From contig NZ_VJNO01000006.1 of NCBI RefSeq assembly GCF_007096885.1, positions 1-64,000 of the forward strand: a DNA stretch of 64,000 nucleotides, read 5' to 3'. This document shows positions 24,797 through 33,415 of this stretch, in pieces (the first letter of the stretch is position 1; every line of letters begins with the position of its first letter). The notes beneath the pieces were generated by a model that saw only the letters and a list, made by a program, of their open reading frames with translations, made no database searches and had not been told where the DNA came from. Both the position numbers and the translations under genes were made by a program. This DNA is from Streptomyces sp. 130. Lineage in GTDB: Bacteria; Actinomycetota; Actinomycetes; Streptomycetales; Streptomycetaceae.

Positions 24797-25489
24797 ATGA
24801 GACTGCTGCTCGTGGAGGACGACAACCATGTCGCCGCCGCCCTGTCCGCGATCCTCGCCCGGCACGGCTTCCAGGTGGTCCACGCCCGCAGCGGCGACGA
24901 GGCTCTGCAGGCACTCCTGCCCACGGACACCGAGCCCTTCGGTGTCGTGCTCCTCGACCTCGGCCTTCCCGACCAGGACGGCTACGAGGTGTGCGGCAAG
25001 ATCCGCAAGCGCAGCTCCGTGCCGGTGATCATGGTCACCGCCCGTGCCGACGTGCGCTCCCGCATCCACGGACTCAATCTCGGCGCCGACGACTACGTGA
25101 CCAAGCCGTACGACACCGGGGAGCTGCTGGCCCGTATCCACGCGGTCAGCCGGCGAAACGCGAGCAGCGAGGACACCGTCTCCACTCCCGTCGCGGCGCT
25201 GCGCCTGGGGCACGTCAGCATCGAGCTGCCCACCCGCCGGGTCAGTGTGGACGGTACGGAAGTGCAGCTCACCCGCAAGGAGTTCGACCTGCTCGCGCTG
25301 CTCGCCCAGCGGCCCGGCGTGGTCTTCCGCCGCGAACAGATCATCAGCGAGGTGTGGCGCACCAGCTGGGAGGGAACGGGCCGCACGCTGGAGGTGCACG
25401 TCGCCTCCCTCCGTTCCAAGCTGCGGCTGCCCGCCCTGATCGAGACGGTGCGCGGGGTCGGCTACCGCCTCGTCTCCCCGTCCGCGTAA
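24797..25489 (+). CDS. OmpR-family response regulator
   Basis: Encodes 230 residues. The receiver domain has the acidic pair EDD near residue 8, phospho-acceptor Asp in LLDLGLPDQDG near 55, and Lys in VTKPYDTGEL near 108. A C-terminal OmpR/PhoB winged helix follows (LTRKEFDLLALLAQRPG; GRTLEVHVASLRSKL; ETVRGVGYRL). GGGGG precedes the ATG. It forms an operon with the sensor kinase 15 bp downstream. Confidence 0.94.
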   Translation: MRLLLVEDDNHVAAALSAILARHGFQVVHARSGDEALQALLPTDTEPFGVVLLDLGLPDQDGYEVCGKIRKRSSVPVIMVTARADVRSRIHGLNLGADDYVTKPYDTGELLARIHAVSRRNASSEDTVSTPVAALRLGHVSIELPTRRVSVDGTEVQLTRKEFDLLALLAQRPGVVFRREQIISEVWRTSWEGTGRTLEVHVASLRSKLRLPALIETVRGVGYRLVSPSA

Positions 25490-25504
25490 AGGCGTACGTC
25501 CCCG

Positions 25505-26899
25505 GTGCGTACCCGGCTGCTCCCGCTGCTCATCGTCCTGATGGCGAGCGTCCTGCTGGCCCTCGGCTTCCCGCTCGCCGTCAGCGTGGCCGCCGCCGAA
25601 CAGCAGCGCGTCGTGATCGACCGCATCGACGACACGGCACGCTTCGCAGCCCTCGCCCAGTTCATCACCGAGCGCACCCGCGGTTACGACGAACGGCGCC
25701 GCACCCTCCAGACCGAGCTGGAAACGTACAACTCGGTGTACGGCATCCGCGCCGGTGTCTTCTACCGCGACGACTCCGCCATGGCGAAGGCCCCGGATTC
25801 GTGGCGGCTGCCCGTCGAGGGGGAGGGGCGCGCCGCCTTCAGCGAGGCGCTGCTCGGCCGCCGCAGCCACGACCCGCCCCAGGTCTGGCCCTGGCAGAAC
25901 GGCCGCGTGGTCGTCGCCTCACCCGTCGTACGCGACGGCGACGTCATCGCCGTCGTCGTCATCGACTCGCCCACCGGACAGATGCGCGGCGACACGATCC
26001 GGGGCTGGCTGCTGATCGCGGCCGGTGAGGCGGTCGCGATGCTGGTCGCCGTCGGCGCGGCGATCCGGCTCACCGGCTGGGTCCTGCTGCCGGTCAAGAC
26101 CCTGGACGCCGCCGCCCACGACATCGCCAGCGGGCGGATGCGCTCCCGGGTCGCCGCATCCGGCGGCCCACCGGAACTCAGACGGCTGGCCCGCTCGTTC
26201 AACGAGATGGCCGACAACGTCGAGGACGTGCTGGAGCAGCAGCGCGCCTTCGTCGCCGACGCCTCCCACCAGCTGCGCAACCCGCTGGCCGCCCTGCTCC
26301 TGCGCATCGAGCTCCTCGCCCTCGAACTGCCGGAGGGCAACGAGGAGATCGCCTCCGTGCGCACCGAGGGCCGCCGCCTCGGCCAGGTCCTGGACGACCT
26401 CCTCGACCTCGCGCTCGCCGAGCACGCCGAAAGCGACCTCCGGCTCACCGACATCGGCGCCCTCACCGCCGAACGCGTCGCGTCCTGGCGGCCGGTGGCC
26501 GAGGAGAAGGGCGTACGGCTCCGAGCCGACGGACCGCCCGCCGTCACGGCCTGGGCCGACCCCATCGCCCTGTCCAGCGCCCTCGACGCCATCATCGACA
26601 ACGCCCTGAAGTTCACGCCCGCCGATGAGGAAGTACGCGTCACCGTCGCCTCCGGCAGCCAGGATGTGACGGTGGTCGTCGCGGACGGCGGCCCCGGCCT
26701 CACCGAACAGGAGCTGGAGCGGGTCGGCGACCGCTTCTGGCGCAGCTCGCAGCACCAGAACGTCCAGGGCTCGGGCCTCGGCCTCTCCATCTCGCAGGCG
26801 CTCCTGGCGGCGGGCGGCGGTTCGCTCTCGTACGCGCGCAAGGAGCCGTACGGGCTCAGCGTGACGGTCTCCGTGCCGCGCCACGACCCCAAGGGGTGA
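25505..26899 (+). CDS. sensor histidine kinase
   Basis: Encodes 464 residues from a GTG. Two membrane helices (about 5-27 and 165-187) flank an extracytoplasmic sensor of roughly 135 residues. HAMP linker, then HisKA with the phospho-accepting His in ASHQLRNPL, an N box IIDNALKFTP, and G boxes DGGPGL and GSGLGLSIS. It phosphorylates the preceding response regulator. It is convergent with a TAXI binding-protein gene, 12 bp away; the signal is unknown. Confidence 0.94.
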   Translation: MRTRLLPLLIVLMASVLLALGFPLAVSVAAAEQQRVVIDRIDDTARFAALAQFITERTRGYDERRRTLQTELETYNSVYGIRAGVFYRDDSAMAKAPDSWRLPVEGEGRAAFSEALLGRRSHDPPQVWPWQNGRVVVASPVVRDGDVIAVVVIDSPTGQMRGDTIRGWLLIAAGEAVAMLVAVGAAIRLTGWVLLPVKTLDAAAHDIASGRMRSRVAASGGPPELRRLARSFNEMADNVEDVLEQQRAFVADASHQLRNPLAALLLRIELLALELPEGNEEIASVRTEGRRLGQVLDDLLDLALAEHAESDLRLTDIGALTAERVASWRPVAEEKGVRLRADGPPAVTAWADPIALSSALDAIIDNALKFTPADEEVRVTVASGSQDVTVVVADGGPGLTEQELERVGDRFWRSSQHQNVQGSGLGLSISQALLAAGGGSLSYARKEPYGLSVTVSVPRHDPKG

Positions 26900-26911
26900 G
26901 AGGTCCGACCT

Positions 26912-27910
26912 CTACGGCTTGACCGAGCGGTAGTAGCGCTTCGCCCCTTCGTGCAGCGGGAGCGGGTCCGTGTAGATGGCCGTGCGCAGGTCCACCAGCT
27001 GCGCCGCGTGCACCTCGCGCCCGATGCGGTCGCGGCTGTCGATCACGGTCCTCGTGAACGCCTCGGTCATCGCCGCGTCCGTGCGGTCCGTGGTGACCAG
27101 CACATTGGCGACCGCCACCGTGGGCACGGCCTTTCCCTGCTGGGCGTCGTGATACGCGTCGGCGGGCATCACGGCCGACCGGTAATAGCGGGTGGGACCG
27201 CCCGCGGCCTGGAGCTGCCTGATCAGCGTTTCCCCCAGTGCGACCAGCCGGATCGGGAACCGTACCGACAATTCGGCCACCGCCGTCGTGGGCAGCCCGC
27301 CCGACCAGAAGAACGCGTCGATCCTGCCCTGTTCCAGCAGCTTCGGCATCGTGTCGATGCCCACGGGCAACGGCGTCACGTCGTGGACCGGATCGAGCCC
27401 GGCGGCCGTCATGAGCCGGTCCGCGACCAGCTTCACCCCGGACCCCGCCTGTCCCACCGCGACCGTACGGCCGCGCAGATCGTCCACGCTGTCGATGTCC
27501 GAGTCCCGCTTCACGATCAGCTGTATGTAGTCGTCGTACAGCCGGACGCAGCCGCGCAGCCGCTCGTAGCCGGGCTTGCGGGCGCGCAGGTAGGTGGCGA
27601 CGGCGTCGGTGGTGGCGATGGTGAAGTCCGCCTCGCCCGTCGCGACCCTGGCCAGGTTCTGCTGCGAGCCCTCGCTCGTCTGGAGATTTATCGACACATC
27701 GGGCATGTCCTTCGCCAGGGCCCCCTTCAGCCGCTCCCCGTAGCGCTGGTAGACGCCGCTGCGCACCCCCGTACTGAACGACAGCGAGCCGGTGGGCGCC
27801 GGGTCGCCCAGCGGGAGCAGCCACCAGAGCAGCAGCCCGAGCACGACGGCGAGGACGGCGCCCGCCCGCAGGGAGCGGCGCCGGCCGATTCGGGACAGGG
27901 CCGGGAGCAT
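26912..27910 (-). CDS. TAXI family (TRAP-associated) solute-binding protein
   Basis: Encodes 332 residues. An N-terminal membrane anchor or signal ([22 protein letters not shown]) is followed by the TAXI fold: [17 protein letters not shown], then [26 protein letters not shown] and [12 protein letters not shown]. These proteins bind small organic acids or amino acids for TRAP transporters. No TRAP membrane subunits (DctM/DctQ) are encoded nearby, so it may act as a sensor accessory or serve a distant permease. The start has AGGA 8 nt upstream. Confidence 0.85.
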   Translation of the reverse strand: MLPALSRIGRRRSLRAGAVLAVVLGLLLWWLLPLGDPAPTGSLSFSTGVRSGVYQRYGERLKGALAKDMPDVSINLQTSEGSQQNLARVATGEADFTIATTDAVATYLRARKPGYERLRGCVRLYDDYIQLIVKRDSDIDSVDDLRGRTVAVGQAGSGVKLVADRLMTAAGLDPVHDVTPLPVGIDTMPKLLEQGRIDAFFWSGGLPTTAVAELSVRFPIRLVALGETLIRQLQAAGGPTRYYRSAVMPADAYHDAQQGKAVPTVAVANVLVTTDRTDAAMTEAFTRTVIDSRDRIGREVHAAQLVDLRTAIYTDPLPLHEGAKRYYRSVKP

Positions 27911-28009
27911 GGCGGCGATCCTGCCAGGTCGTTCCCGGCCATGGCCAGGGGCGTCGTCGGATCGCCCGCCCGAGACGGAGGGAGCCCGGACACCCCCTAC
28001 CCTTGTTCC

Positions 28010-29530
28010 ATGAGCAGCGGCAACCGGAGCGAAGCAGTGGACGTCAGAAAAAGCTATGAGGTGCGCACCTACGGGTGCCAGATGAACGTCCACGATTCCG
28101 AGCGCTTGTCGGGGCTCCTGGAGGACGCCGGCTACGTGCGTGCGCCCGAGGGCTCCGACGGCGACGCCGACGTCGTCGTCTTCAACACCTGCGCGGTCCG
28201 CGAGAACGCCGACAACAAGCTCTACGGCAACCTCGGCCGGCTCGCCCCGATGAAGACCAAGCGCCCCGGCATGCAGATCGCCGTCGGCGGCTGCCTCGCC
28301 CAGAAGGACCGCGACACCATCGTCCAGCGGGCGCCCTGGGTCGACGTCGTCTTCGGCACGCACAACATCGGCAAGCTGCCCGTCCTGCTGGAACGCGCCC
28401 GCGTCCAGGAGGAGGCACAGGTCGAGATCGCCGAATCCCTGGAGGCCTTCCCCTCCACGCTGCCCACCCGCCGCGAGTCCGCGTACGCGGCGTGGGTCTC
28501 CATCTCGGTGGGGTGCAACAACACCTGCACCTTCTGCATCGTTCCCGCCCTGCGCGGGAAGGAGAAGGACCGCCGCACCGGCGACATCCTCGCCGAGATC
28601 GAGGCCCTGGTGGCCGAGGGCGTCTCCGAAATCACCCTGCTCGGCCAGAACGTCAACGCGTACGGCTCCGACATCGGCGACCGCGAGGCGTTCTCCAAGC
28701 TGCTGCGCGCCTGCGGGAAGATCGAGGGCCTGGAGCGCGTCCGCTTCACCTCGCCGCACCCGCGCGACTTCACCGACGACGTCATCGCCGCGATGGCCGA
28801 GACGCCGAACGTGATGCCGCAGCTGCACATGCCGATGCAGTCCGGTTCGGACAAGGTTCTCAAGGCGATGCGCCGCTCCTACCGGCAGGAACGCTTCCTC
28901 GGGATCATCGAGAAGGTGCGGGCCGCGATGCCCGACGCCGCGATCTCCACCGACATCATCGTCGGCTTCCCCGGCGAGACCGAGGAGGACTTCGAGCAGA
29001 CGATGCACGCCGTCCGCGAGGCGCGCTTCGCGAACGCCTTCACCTTCCAGTACTCCAAGCGGCCCGGCACCCCCGCCGCCGACATGGAGGGCCAGATCCC
29101 CAAGGAGGTCGTGCAGGAGCGCTACATGCGCCTGTCCGCCCTCCAGGAGGACATCTCCTGGGAGGAGAACAAGAAGCAGGTCGGCCGCACCCTGGAGGTC
29201 ATGGTCGCCGAGGGCGAGGGCCGCAAGGACGGCGCCACCCACCGGCTGTCCGGCCGCGCCCCCGACAACCGCCTGGTCCACTTCACCAAGCCGGAACAGG
29301 ACGTCCGCCCCGGTGACGTGGTGACCGTCGAGATCACCTACGCCGCCCCGCACCACCTGCTCGCCGAGGGCGCCCCGGTCGCCGTGCGCAGGACCCGCTC
29401 GGGCGACGCCTGGGAGAAGCGGAACGCCGCCCCGGCCGCCAAGCCGGCCGGCGTCATGCTCGGCCTGCCCGGCATCGGCGCCCCGGCACCGCTGCCCGCG
29501 ACGGCGGCCCCGGGCTGCGGCTGCGACTGA
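28010..29530 (+). CDS. miaB: tRNA-2-methylthio-N6-dimethylallyladenosine synthase MiaB
   Basis: Encodes 506 residues. The N-terminal MTTase domain has three cluster Cys ([27 protein letters not shown]). The radical-SAM CxxxCxxC motif is CNNTCTFC near residue 170, and a TRAM domain follows near 390-450. It adds the methylthio group to i6A37 of tRNAs reading UNN codons, after MiaA. The C-terminus extends past TRAM and ends with a CGCD tail. The gene encoding MiaA lies 1.3 kb downstream. Confidence 0.96.
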   Translation: MSSGNRSEAVDVRKSYEVRTYGCQMNVHDSERLSGLLEDAGYVRAPEGSDGDADVVVFNTCAVRENADNKLYGNLGRLAPMKTKRPGMQIAVGGCLAQKDRDTIVQRAPWVDVVFGTHNIGKLPVLLERARVQEEAQVEIAESLEAFPSTLPTRRESAYAAWVSISVGCNNTCTFCIVPALRGKEKDRRTGDILAEIEALVAEGVSEITLLGQNVNAYGSDIGDREAFSKLLRACGKIEGLERVRFTSPHPRDFTDDVIAAMAETPNVMPQLHMPMQSGSDKVLKAMRRSYRQERFLGIIEKVRAAMPDAAISTDIIVGFPGETEEDFEQTMHAVREARFANAFTFQYSKRPGTPAADMEGQIPKEVVQERYMRLSALQEDISWEENKKQVGRTLEVMVAEGEGRKDGATHRLSGRAPDNRLVHFTKPEQDVRPGDVVTVEITYAAPHHLLAEGAPVAVRRTRSGDAWEKRNAAPAAKPAGVMLGLPGIGAPAPLPATAAPGCGCD

Positions 29531-29642
29531 GGTACGGGGAGGCAGCGGCGCCCTCGAGGAGCCGCCCCCGGCCGCAAGCGCCGGCCCGATACGGCCGGCC
29601 GCCCGGCCGGGCCGGGGGAGGGGCCGCAGTACGCTGCCGACC

Positions 29643-30356
29643 ATGCTTGTCGCCGCCGCTGTCTGCCCCTGCCCGCCGCTGCTCGTCCCCGACGTGGCCG
29701 CCGGTGCCGCACCCGAGCTGGACGACGCCAGAAGGGCGTGCACCGACGCCCTGGGCGTCCTCGCCGCCTCCCGGCCCGACCTGCTCGTGGTGATCGGCCC
29801 GGCCGAGCCGGCCGGGCGCGGCCCCCACCCCGAGGGAGCCGTGGGCGGCTTCCGGGAATTCGGTGTCGATCTGGAGGTGCGGCTCGGCCGGGACCGGGGA
29901 ACGCGCGACGGCCGCCCCCTGCCGCCTTCGCTCGCGGTGGGAGCCTGGCTCCTCGCCCGTACGGGATGGGCCGCCTCCCCCGTCGAGGGCCTGGGCGTGA
30001 GCGAGGCGCTGGAGACCGCGCGCTGCACGGAGAGCGGGCGGGAGCTCGCCCGCCGGGCGGACCGGGTCGCGCTGCTGGTGATGGGCGACGGCAGCGCCTG
30101 CCGCACCGTGAAGGCGCCGGGCTATCTGGACGAGCGGGCGGCAGCCTTCGACGCGGAGGCCGCCCGGGCCCTGGGCGCCGCCGACCCGGAAGCGCTGACC
30201 GCGCTCGACGAGGTGCTCGCGCACCAGCTCAAGGCCGCCGGGCGCGCGCCCTGGCAGGTGCTGGCGGGGGCGGCCGAAGGCGCCGGTCTGGCCGGCCGGC
30301 TGCTGTACGAGGACGCGCCGTACGGAGTGGGCTACCTGGTCGCCACCTGGTCCTGA
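29643..30356 (+). CDS. class III extradiol dioxygenase subunit B-like protein
   Basis: Encodes 237 residues. It begins MLVAAAVCPCPPLLVPDV, then DLLVVIGPAE and VALLVMGDGSACR, the layout of the LigB-like domain proteins found between miaB and miaA in actinomycetes. It lacks the clear His-rich metal site of true extradiol dioxygenases (no HxxxxxH near the start), so activity is doubtful. The constant position between two tRNA-modification genes suggests a housekeeping role, but this is inference. Confidence 0.75.
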   Translation: MLVAAAVCPCPPLLVPDVAAGAAPELDDARRACTDALGVLAASRPDLLVVIGPAEPAGRGPHPEGAVGGFREFGVDLEVRLGRDRGTRDGRPLPPSLAVGAWLLARTGWAASPVEGLGVSEALETARCTESGRELARRADRVALLVMGDGSACRTVKAPGYLDERAAAFDAEAARALGAADPEALTALDEVLAHQLKAAGRAPWQVLAGAAEGAGLAGRLLYEDAPYGVGYLVATWS

Positions 30357-30373
30357 GCCCCGAGGACGCGCGG

Positions 30374-30405
30374 AGGGCCCCGAGCGGCGACCGCTCCGGG
30401 GCCCT
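30374..30405. terminator. bidirectional terminator
   Basis: AGGGCCCC-GAGCGG pairs with CCGCTC-C-GGGGCCCT, a 14-bp stem with one bulged base, between the convergent dioxygenase-like and Rv0909-like genes. Confidence 0.7.
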
Positions 30406-30418
30406 GCGCGTTCCGCCG

Positions 30419-30664
30419 TCAGGCCGCGGGCGGAGGCGGCGGCGTCGTGCCGCCGTCCTTGTTCGCCAGCTTGTCCACCGCGTCCTTGGCCTTCTGCCGG
30501 CCCGTCACGATCTTGTCGCTGTACTTGCCCTTGGTCTTCTCGTCCACCGTCCGGGCGGCCTTCTCAAGCCCTTGGTCGATCTTGTCCCCGTGCTGCTGCG
30601 CGAGGTCGCTGACCTTCTCCTTCGCCGGGGCCAGCTTCGCCTTCACACTGTCCATGAAGCCCAT
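30419..30664 (-). CDS. Rv0909/MT0933-like antitoxin family protein
   Basis: Encodes 81 residues: MGFMDSVKAKLAPAKEKVSD, then a charged helical stretch and a Pro-rich end (TTPPPPPAA). The layout fits the small 'antitoxin' proteins named after Rv0909 of Mycobacterium. GAAGGTG precedes the ATG. No toxin gene is adjacent on either side, so the antitoxin label is by family only; it may be a stress-related helical protein like CsbD. Confidence 0.7.
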   Translation of the reverse strand: MGFMDSVKAKLAPAKEKVSDLAQQHGDKIDQGLEKAARTVDEKTKGKYSDKIVTGRQKAKDAVDKLANKDGGTTPPPPPAA

Positions 30665-30809
30665 CGGGCACCTTCTCCGCTCGGAAACTGTGAGAAATAA
30701 CCCATATGTACAACCACTGTACGGGGAAGACCGCACTGTCGCGTCACCTTCCCTGCCCGGGCTTCCCTCATTCGGGGTGCGCGGCGCGGGTTTGGGGGAG
30801 ACTGGGCCG

Positions 30810-31748
30810 GTGACAAGCTCAGCTCCCGCACCTCGGGTCATCACCGTCGTCGGTCCCACCGCAGCAGGAAAGTCCGACCTGGGGGTGTACCTCGCCCAGC
30901 AGCTCGACGGCGAAGTGATCAACGCCGACTCCATGCAGCTCTACCGCGGGATGGACATCGGCACCGCCAAGCTGACGCTCGCCGAGCGCGCGGCCGTGCC
31001 GCACCGGCTGCTGGACATCTGGGACGTCACCGAGACCGCCAGCGTCGCCGAGTACCAGCGCCTCGCCCGCGCCGAGATCGACCGGCTCCTCGCCGAGGAC
31101 CGCACCCCGATCCTGGTCGGCGGCTCCGGCCTGTACGTGAAGGGCGCGATCGACGCCCTGGAGTTCCCCGGTACGGACCCCGGCGTCCGGGCGGCGCTGG
31201 AGGCGGAGCTGGACGAGCACGGCTCCGGAGCACTGCACGCCCGGCTCGCCGCCGCCGACCCCGAGGCCGGCCGCGCGATCCTCCCCAGCAACGGCCGGCG
31301 CATCGTGCGGGCCCTGGAGGTCATCGAGATCACCGGCAAGCCGTTCACCGCCAACCTCCCCGGCGACGACGCGGTCTACGACGCCGTCCAGATCGGCGTC
31401 GACGTGGCGCGCCCCGAACTCGACGAGCGCATCGCCCTGCGGGTCGACCGCATGTGGGAGGCGGGACTCGTGGACGAGGTGCGCGCCCTGGAGACGCAGG
31501 GGCTGCGCGAAGGGCGGACCGCCTCGCGGGCCCTCGGCTACCAGCAGGTCCTGTCCGCGCTGGCCGGCGAGTGCACCGAGGAACAGGCGCGCGCCGAGAC
31601 CGTGCGCGCCACCAAACGCTTCGCGCGCCGTCAGGACTCCTGGTTCCGCCGCGACCCGCGCGTCCGATGGCTCAGTGGTGACGCGGAACACCGCGGGGAA
31701 CTCCCCAGCCAGGCCCTGGCGTTGGTCGAACGAGCGGTTACAGCCTGA
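30810..31748 (+). CDS. miaA: tRNA dimethylallyltransferase MiaA
   Basis: Encodes 312 residues from a GTG. P-loop GPTAAGKSDLGV, then the DSMQLYRGMDIGTAK substrate motif and GGSGLYVKGAID. The C-terminal RALGYQQVL and TKRFARRQDSWFRRD segments are typical. It transfers the dimethylallyl group to A37 of tRNAs, the step before MiaB. It precedes a membrane protein gene and dapF on the same strand. Confidence 0.96.
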   Translation: MTSSAPAPRVITVVGPTAAGKSDLGVYLAQQLDGEVINADSMQLYRGMDIGTAKLTLAERAAVPHRLLDIWDVTETASVAEYQRLARAEIDRLLAEDRTPILVGGSGLYVKGAIDALEFPGTDPGVRAALEAELDEHGSGALHARLAAADPEAGRAILPSNGRRIVRALEVIEITGKPFTANLPGDDAVYDAVQIGVDVARPELDERIALRVDRMWEAGLVDEVRALETQGLREGRTASRALGYQQVLSALAGECTEEQARAETVRATKRFARRQDSWFRRDPRVRWLSGDAEHRGELPSQALALVERAVTA

Positions 31749-31846
31749 TCACGTGATGGCATCGGGACGCTCCGCCCGTCATTTCGGCGACCGCGGCCGT
31801 GCCATCATCGAGCATCGATCGACTGGAGTCCGAGTTGGGAGGGCGC

Positions 31847-32305
31847 GTGGCGATGGAGGCCGGCCCTCGCGACACGGAACAAGACGCACCGGAACACAAC
31901 GCACCGGGTGCCGGGCGTGAGGCGGACGGCCTCAGCCCGGACGGGCCCGACGAGCTCGACGTGACCCCCGAGGTCGAGGTCGAGCTGCGGCCCGCCCGAC
32001 GGCTGCGCATCTGGCAGCTCGCGCCCATCGTCATGCTCGCCGCGGTGGGCTCGCTGATGTTCGCCTTCCCGCTGGCCTTCGAATTCGGCGACGGCGGCGC
32101 GGTCGTCGCCATGCTGGGCCTCCTGATCAGCTGCTGCGCCGCCGGATGGTCCGTGATGGCCGCCCGCCGCGTCGGCTACGCCTGGCCCGGACTGCCCTCC
32201 AAAGGCTCGTCGCAGCGTCCGGACTGGCGGGTGATCGCGCTCTACGCCGGCGTCTGCGCCGTGCTCGTCGCGCTCGCCGTCTGGCGTGTGGCACGGCTGC
32301 GCTGA
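31847..32305 (+). CDS. conserved membrane protein of unknown function
   Basis: Encodes 152 residues from the GTG at 31847, with GGGAGG upstream; ATG 31853 is possible. An acidic N-terminal 45 residues is followed by three membrane helices (APIVMLAAVGSLMFAFPLAF; VVAMLGLLISCCAAGWSVM; VIALYAGVCAVLVALAV). The gene lies between miaA and dapF. No family is recognised beyond actinobacterial conservation. Confidence 0.75.
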   Translation: MAMEAGPRDTEQDAPEHNAPGAGREADGLSPDGPDELDVTPEVEVELRPARRLRIWQLAPIVMLAAVGSLMFAFPLAFEFGDGGAVVAMLGLLISCCAAGWSVMAARRVGYAWPGLPSKGSSQRPDWRVIALYAGVCAVLVALAVWRVARLR

Positions 32306-32401
32306 CCCTCCGGGAGCCGTGGGCCGGGAAGCAAGCCCCCGGAGCCTGCCCGCGCGGCGGACCGTTTTCCGGCTGTCGGTGCCGCCTCGTACAGTTGTCC
32401 C

Positions 32402-33274
32402 GTGACCACCTCGCAGATCGCCTTCCTCAAGGGCCACGGCACCGAGAACGACTTCGTGATCGTTCCCGACCCGGAAAACGCCCTCGACCTGCCCGCCTCC
32501 GTCGTCGCCCGGCTCTGCGACCGCCGCGCGGGCATCGGCGGCGACGGTCTGCTGCACGTGGTGCGCTCCGCCGCGCACCCGGAGGCGAAGGCGATGGCCG
32601 AGGACGCCGAGTGGTTCATGGACTACCGGAATTCCGACGGCTCGGTCGCCGAGATGTGCGGCAACGGCGTGCGGGTCTTCGCCCGCTACCTCCAGCGCGC
32701 CGGCCTGGCCGAGGCGGGCGACCTGGCGGTCGCCACCCGGGGCGGGGTCAAGAAGGTCCACCTCGCCAAGAACGGCGACGTCACCGTCTCCATGGGACGC
32801 GCCCTGCTCCCCGCCGACGGCGTCACCGTCACCGGCGGCGGCCGGGCCTGGGACGCCCGCAACGTCAACATGGGCAATCCCCACGCGGTCGCCTTCGTGG
32901 ACGACCTGGCCCACGCCGGCGACCTGCTCACCGAGCCGTCCTTCGCCCCGGCCGCCGTCTACCCGGAGGGCGTCAACATCGAGTTCGTCGTGGACCGCGG
33001 CCCCCGCCACGTCGCCATGCGGGTCCACGAGCGCGGCTCCGGCGAGACCCGCTCCTGCGGCACCGGCGCCTGCGCGGTGGCCGTCGCCGCCGCCCGCCGG
33101 GACCAGGCCGACCCCGCGAGGACCGGCGAGCCCGTCACGTACACCGTCGACCTCCCCGGCGGCAGCCTCGCCGTCACGGAGCACCCGGACGGCGGGATCG
33201 ACATGACCGGACCGGCCGTCATCGTCGCCGAAGGCATGATCGACCCGGCCTGGCTCGAAACGCCGAACGAGTAA
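32402..33274 (+). CDS. dapF: diaminopimelate epimerase
   Basis: Encodes 290 residues from a GTG. Both catalytic Cys are present: in AEMCGNGVRVFARYL near residue 88 and in ETRSCGTGACAVAVAA near 220. The enzyme converts LL- to meso-diaminopimelate for lysine and peptidoglycan. Streptomyces walls use the LL form, so here it mainly serves lysine synthesis. Confidence 0.95.
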   Translation: MTTSQIAFLKGHGTENDFVIVPDPENALDLPASVVARLCDRRAGIGGDGLLHVVRSAAHPEAKAMAEDAEWFMDYRNSDGSVAEMCGNGVRVFARYLQRAGLAEAGDLAVATRGGVKKVHLAKNGDVTVSMGRALLPADGVTVTGGGRAWDARNVNMGNPHAVAFVDDLAHAGDLLTEPSFAPAAVYPEGVNIEFVVDRGPRHVAMRVHERGSGETRSCGTGACAVAVAAARRDQADPARTGEPVTYTVDLPGGSLAVTEHPDGGIDMTGPAVIVAEGMIDPAWLETPNE

Positions 33275-33415
33275 CGCTTCGCTCGAATGGGTGATCCGTT
33301 TCACGCTGGGCGAGAGCGGGACTCCGCCACGTGGTGGGCTCGGTAGCATCAAGCACCGGCCCCGGAGGCGCGCCGCGCCTCTCCACCGCCGGTCGACGTC
33401 GCCGGAGGTGCCCCC

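Noticed and set aside
26899..26913. AGAGGTC-C-GACCTCT as a terminator between the kinase and TAXI genes
   Set aside because: A 1-nt loop cannot form a hairpin, and the sequence overlaps both stop codons.
26912..30106. A minus-strand frame of more than 1000 codons running from the TAXI gene through miaB
   Set aside because: Only the part from 27910 down encodes a real protein; the rest is antisense to miaB, whose radical-SAM motifs are clear.
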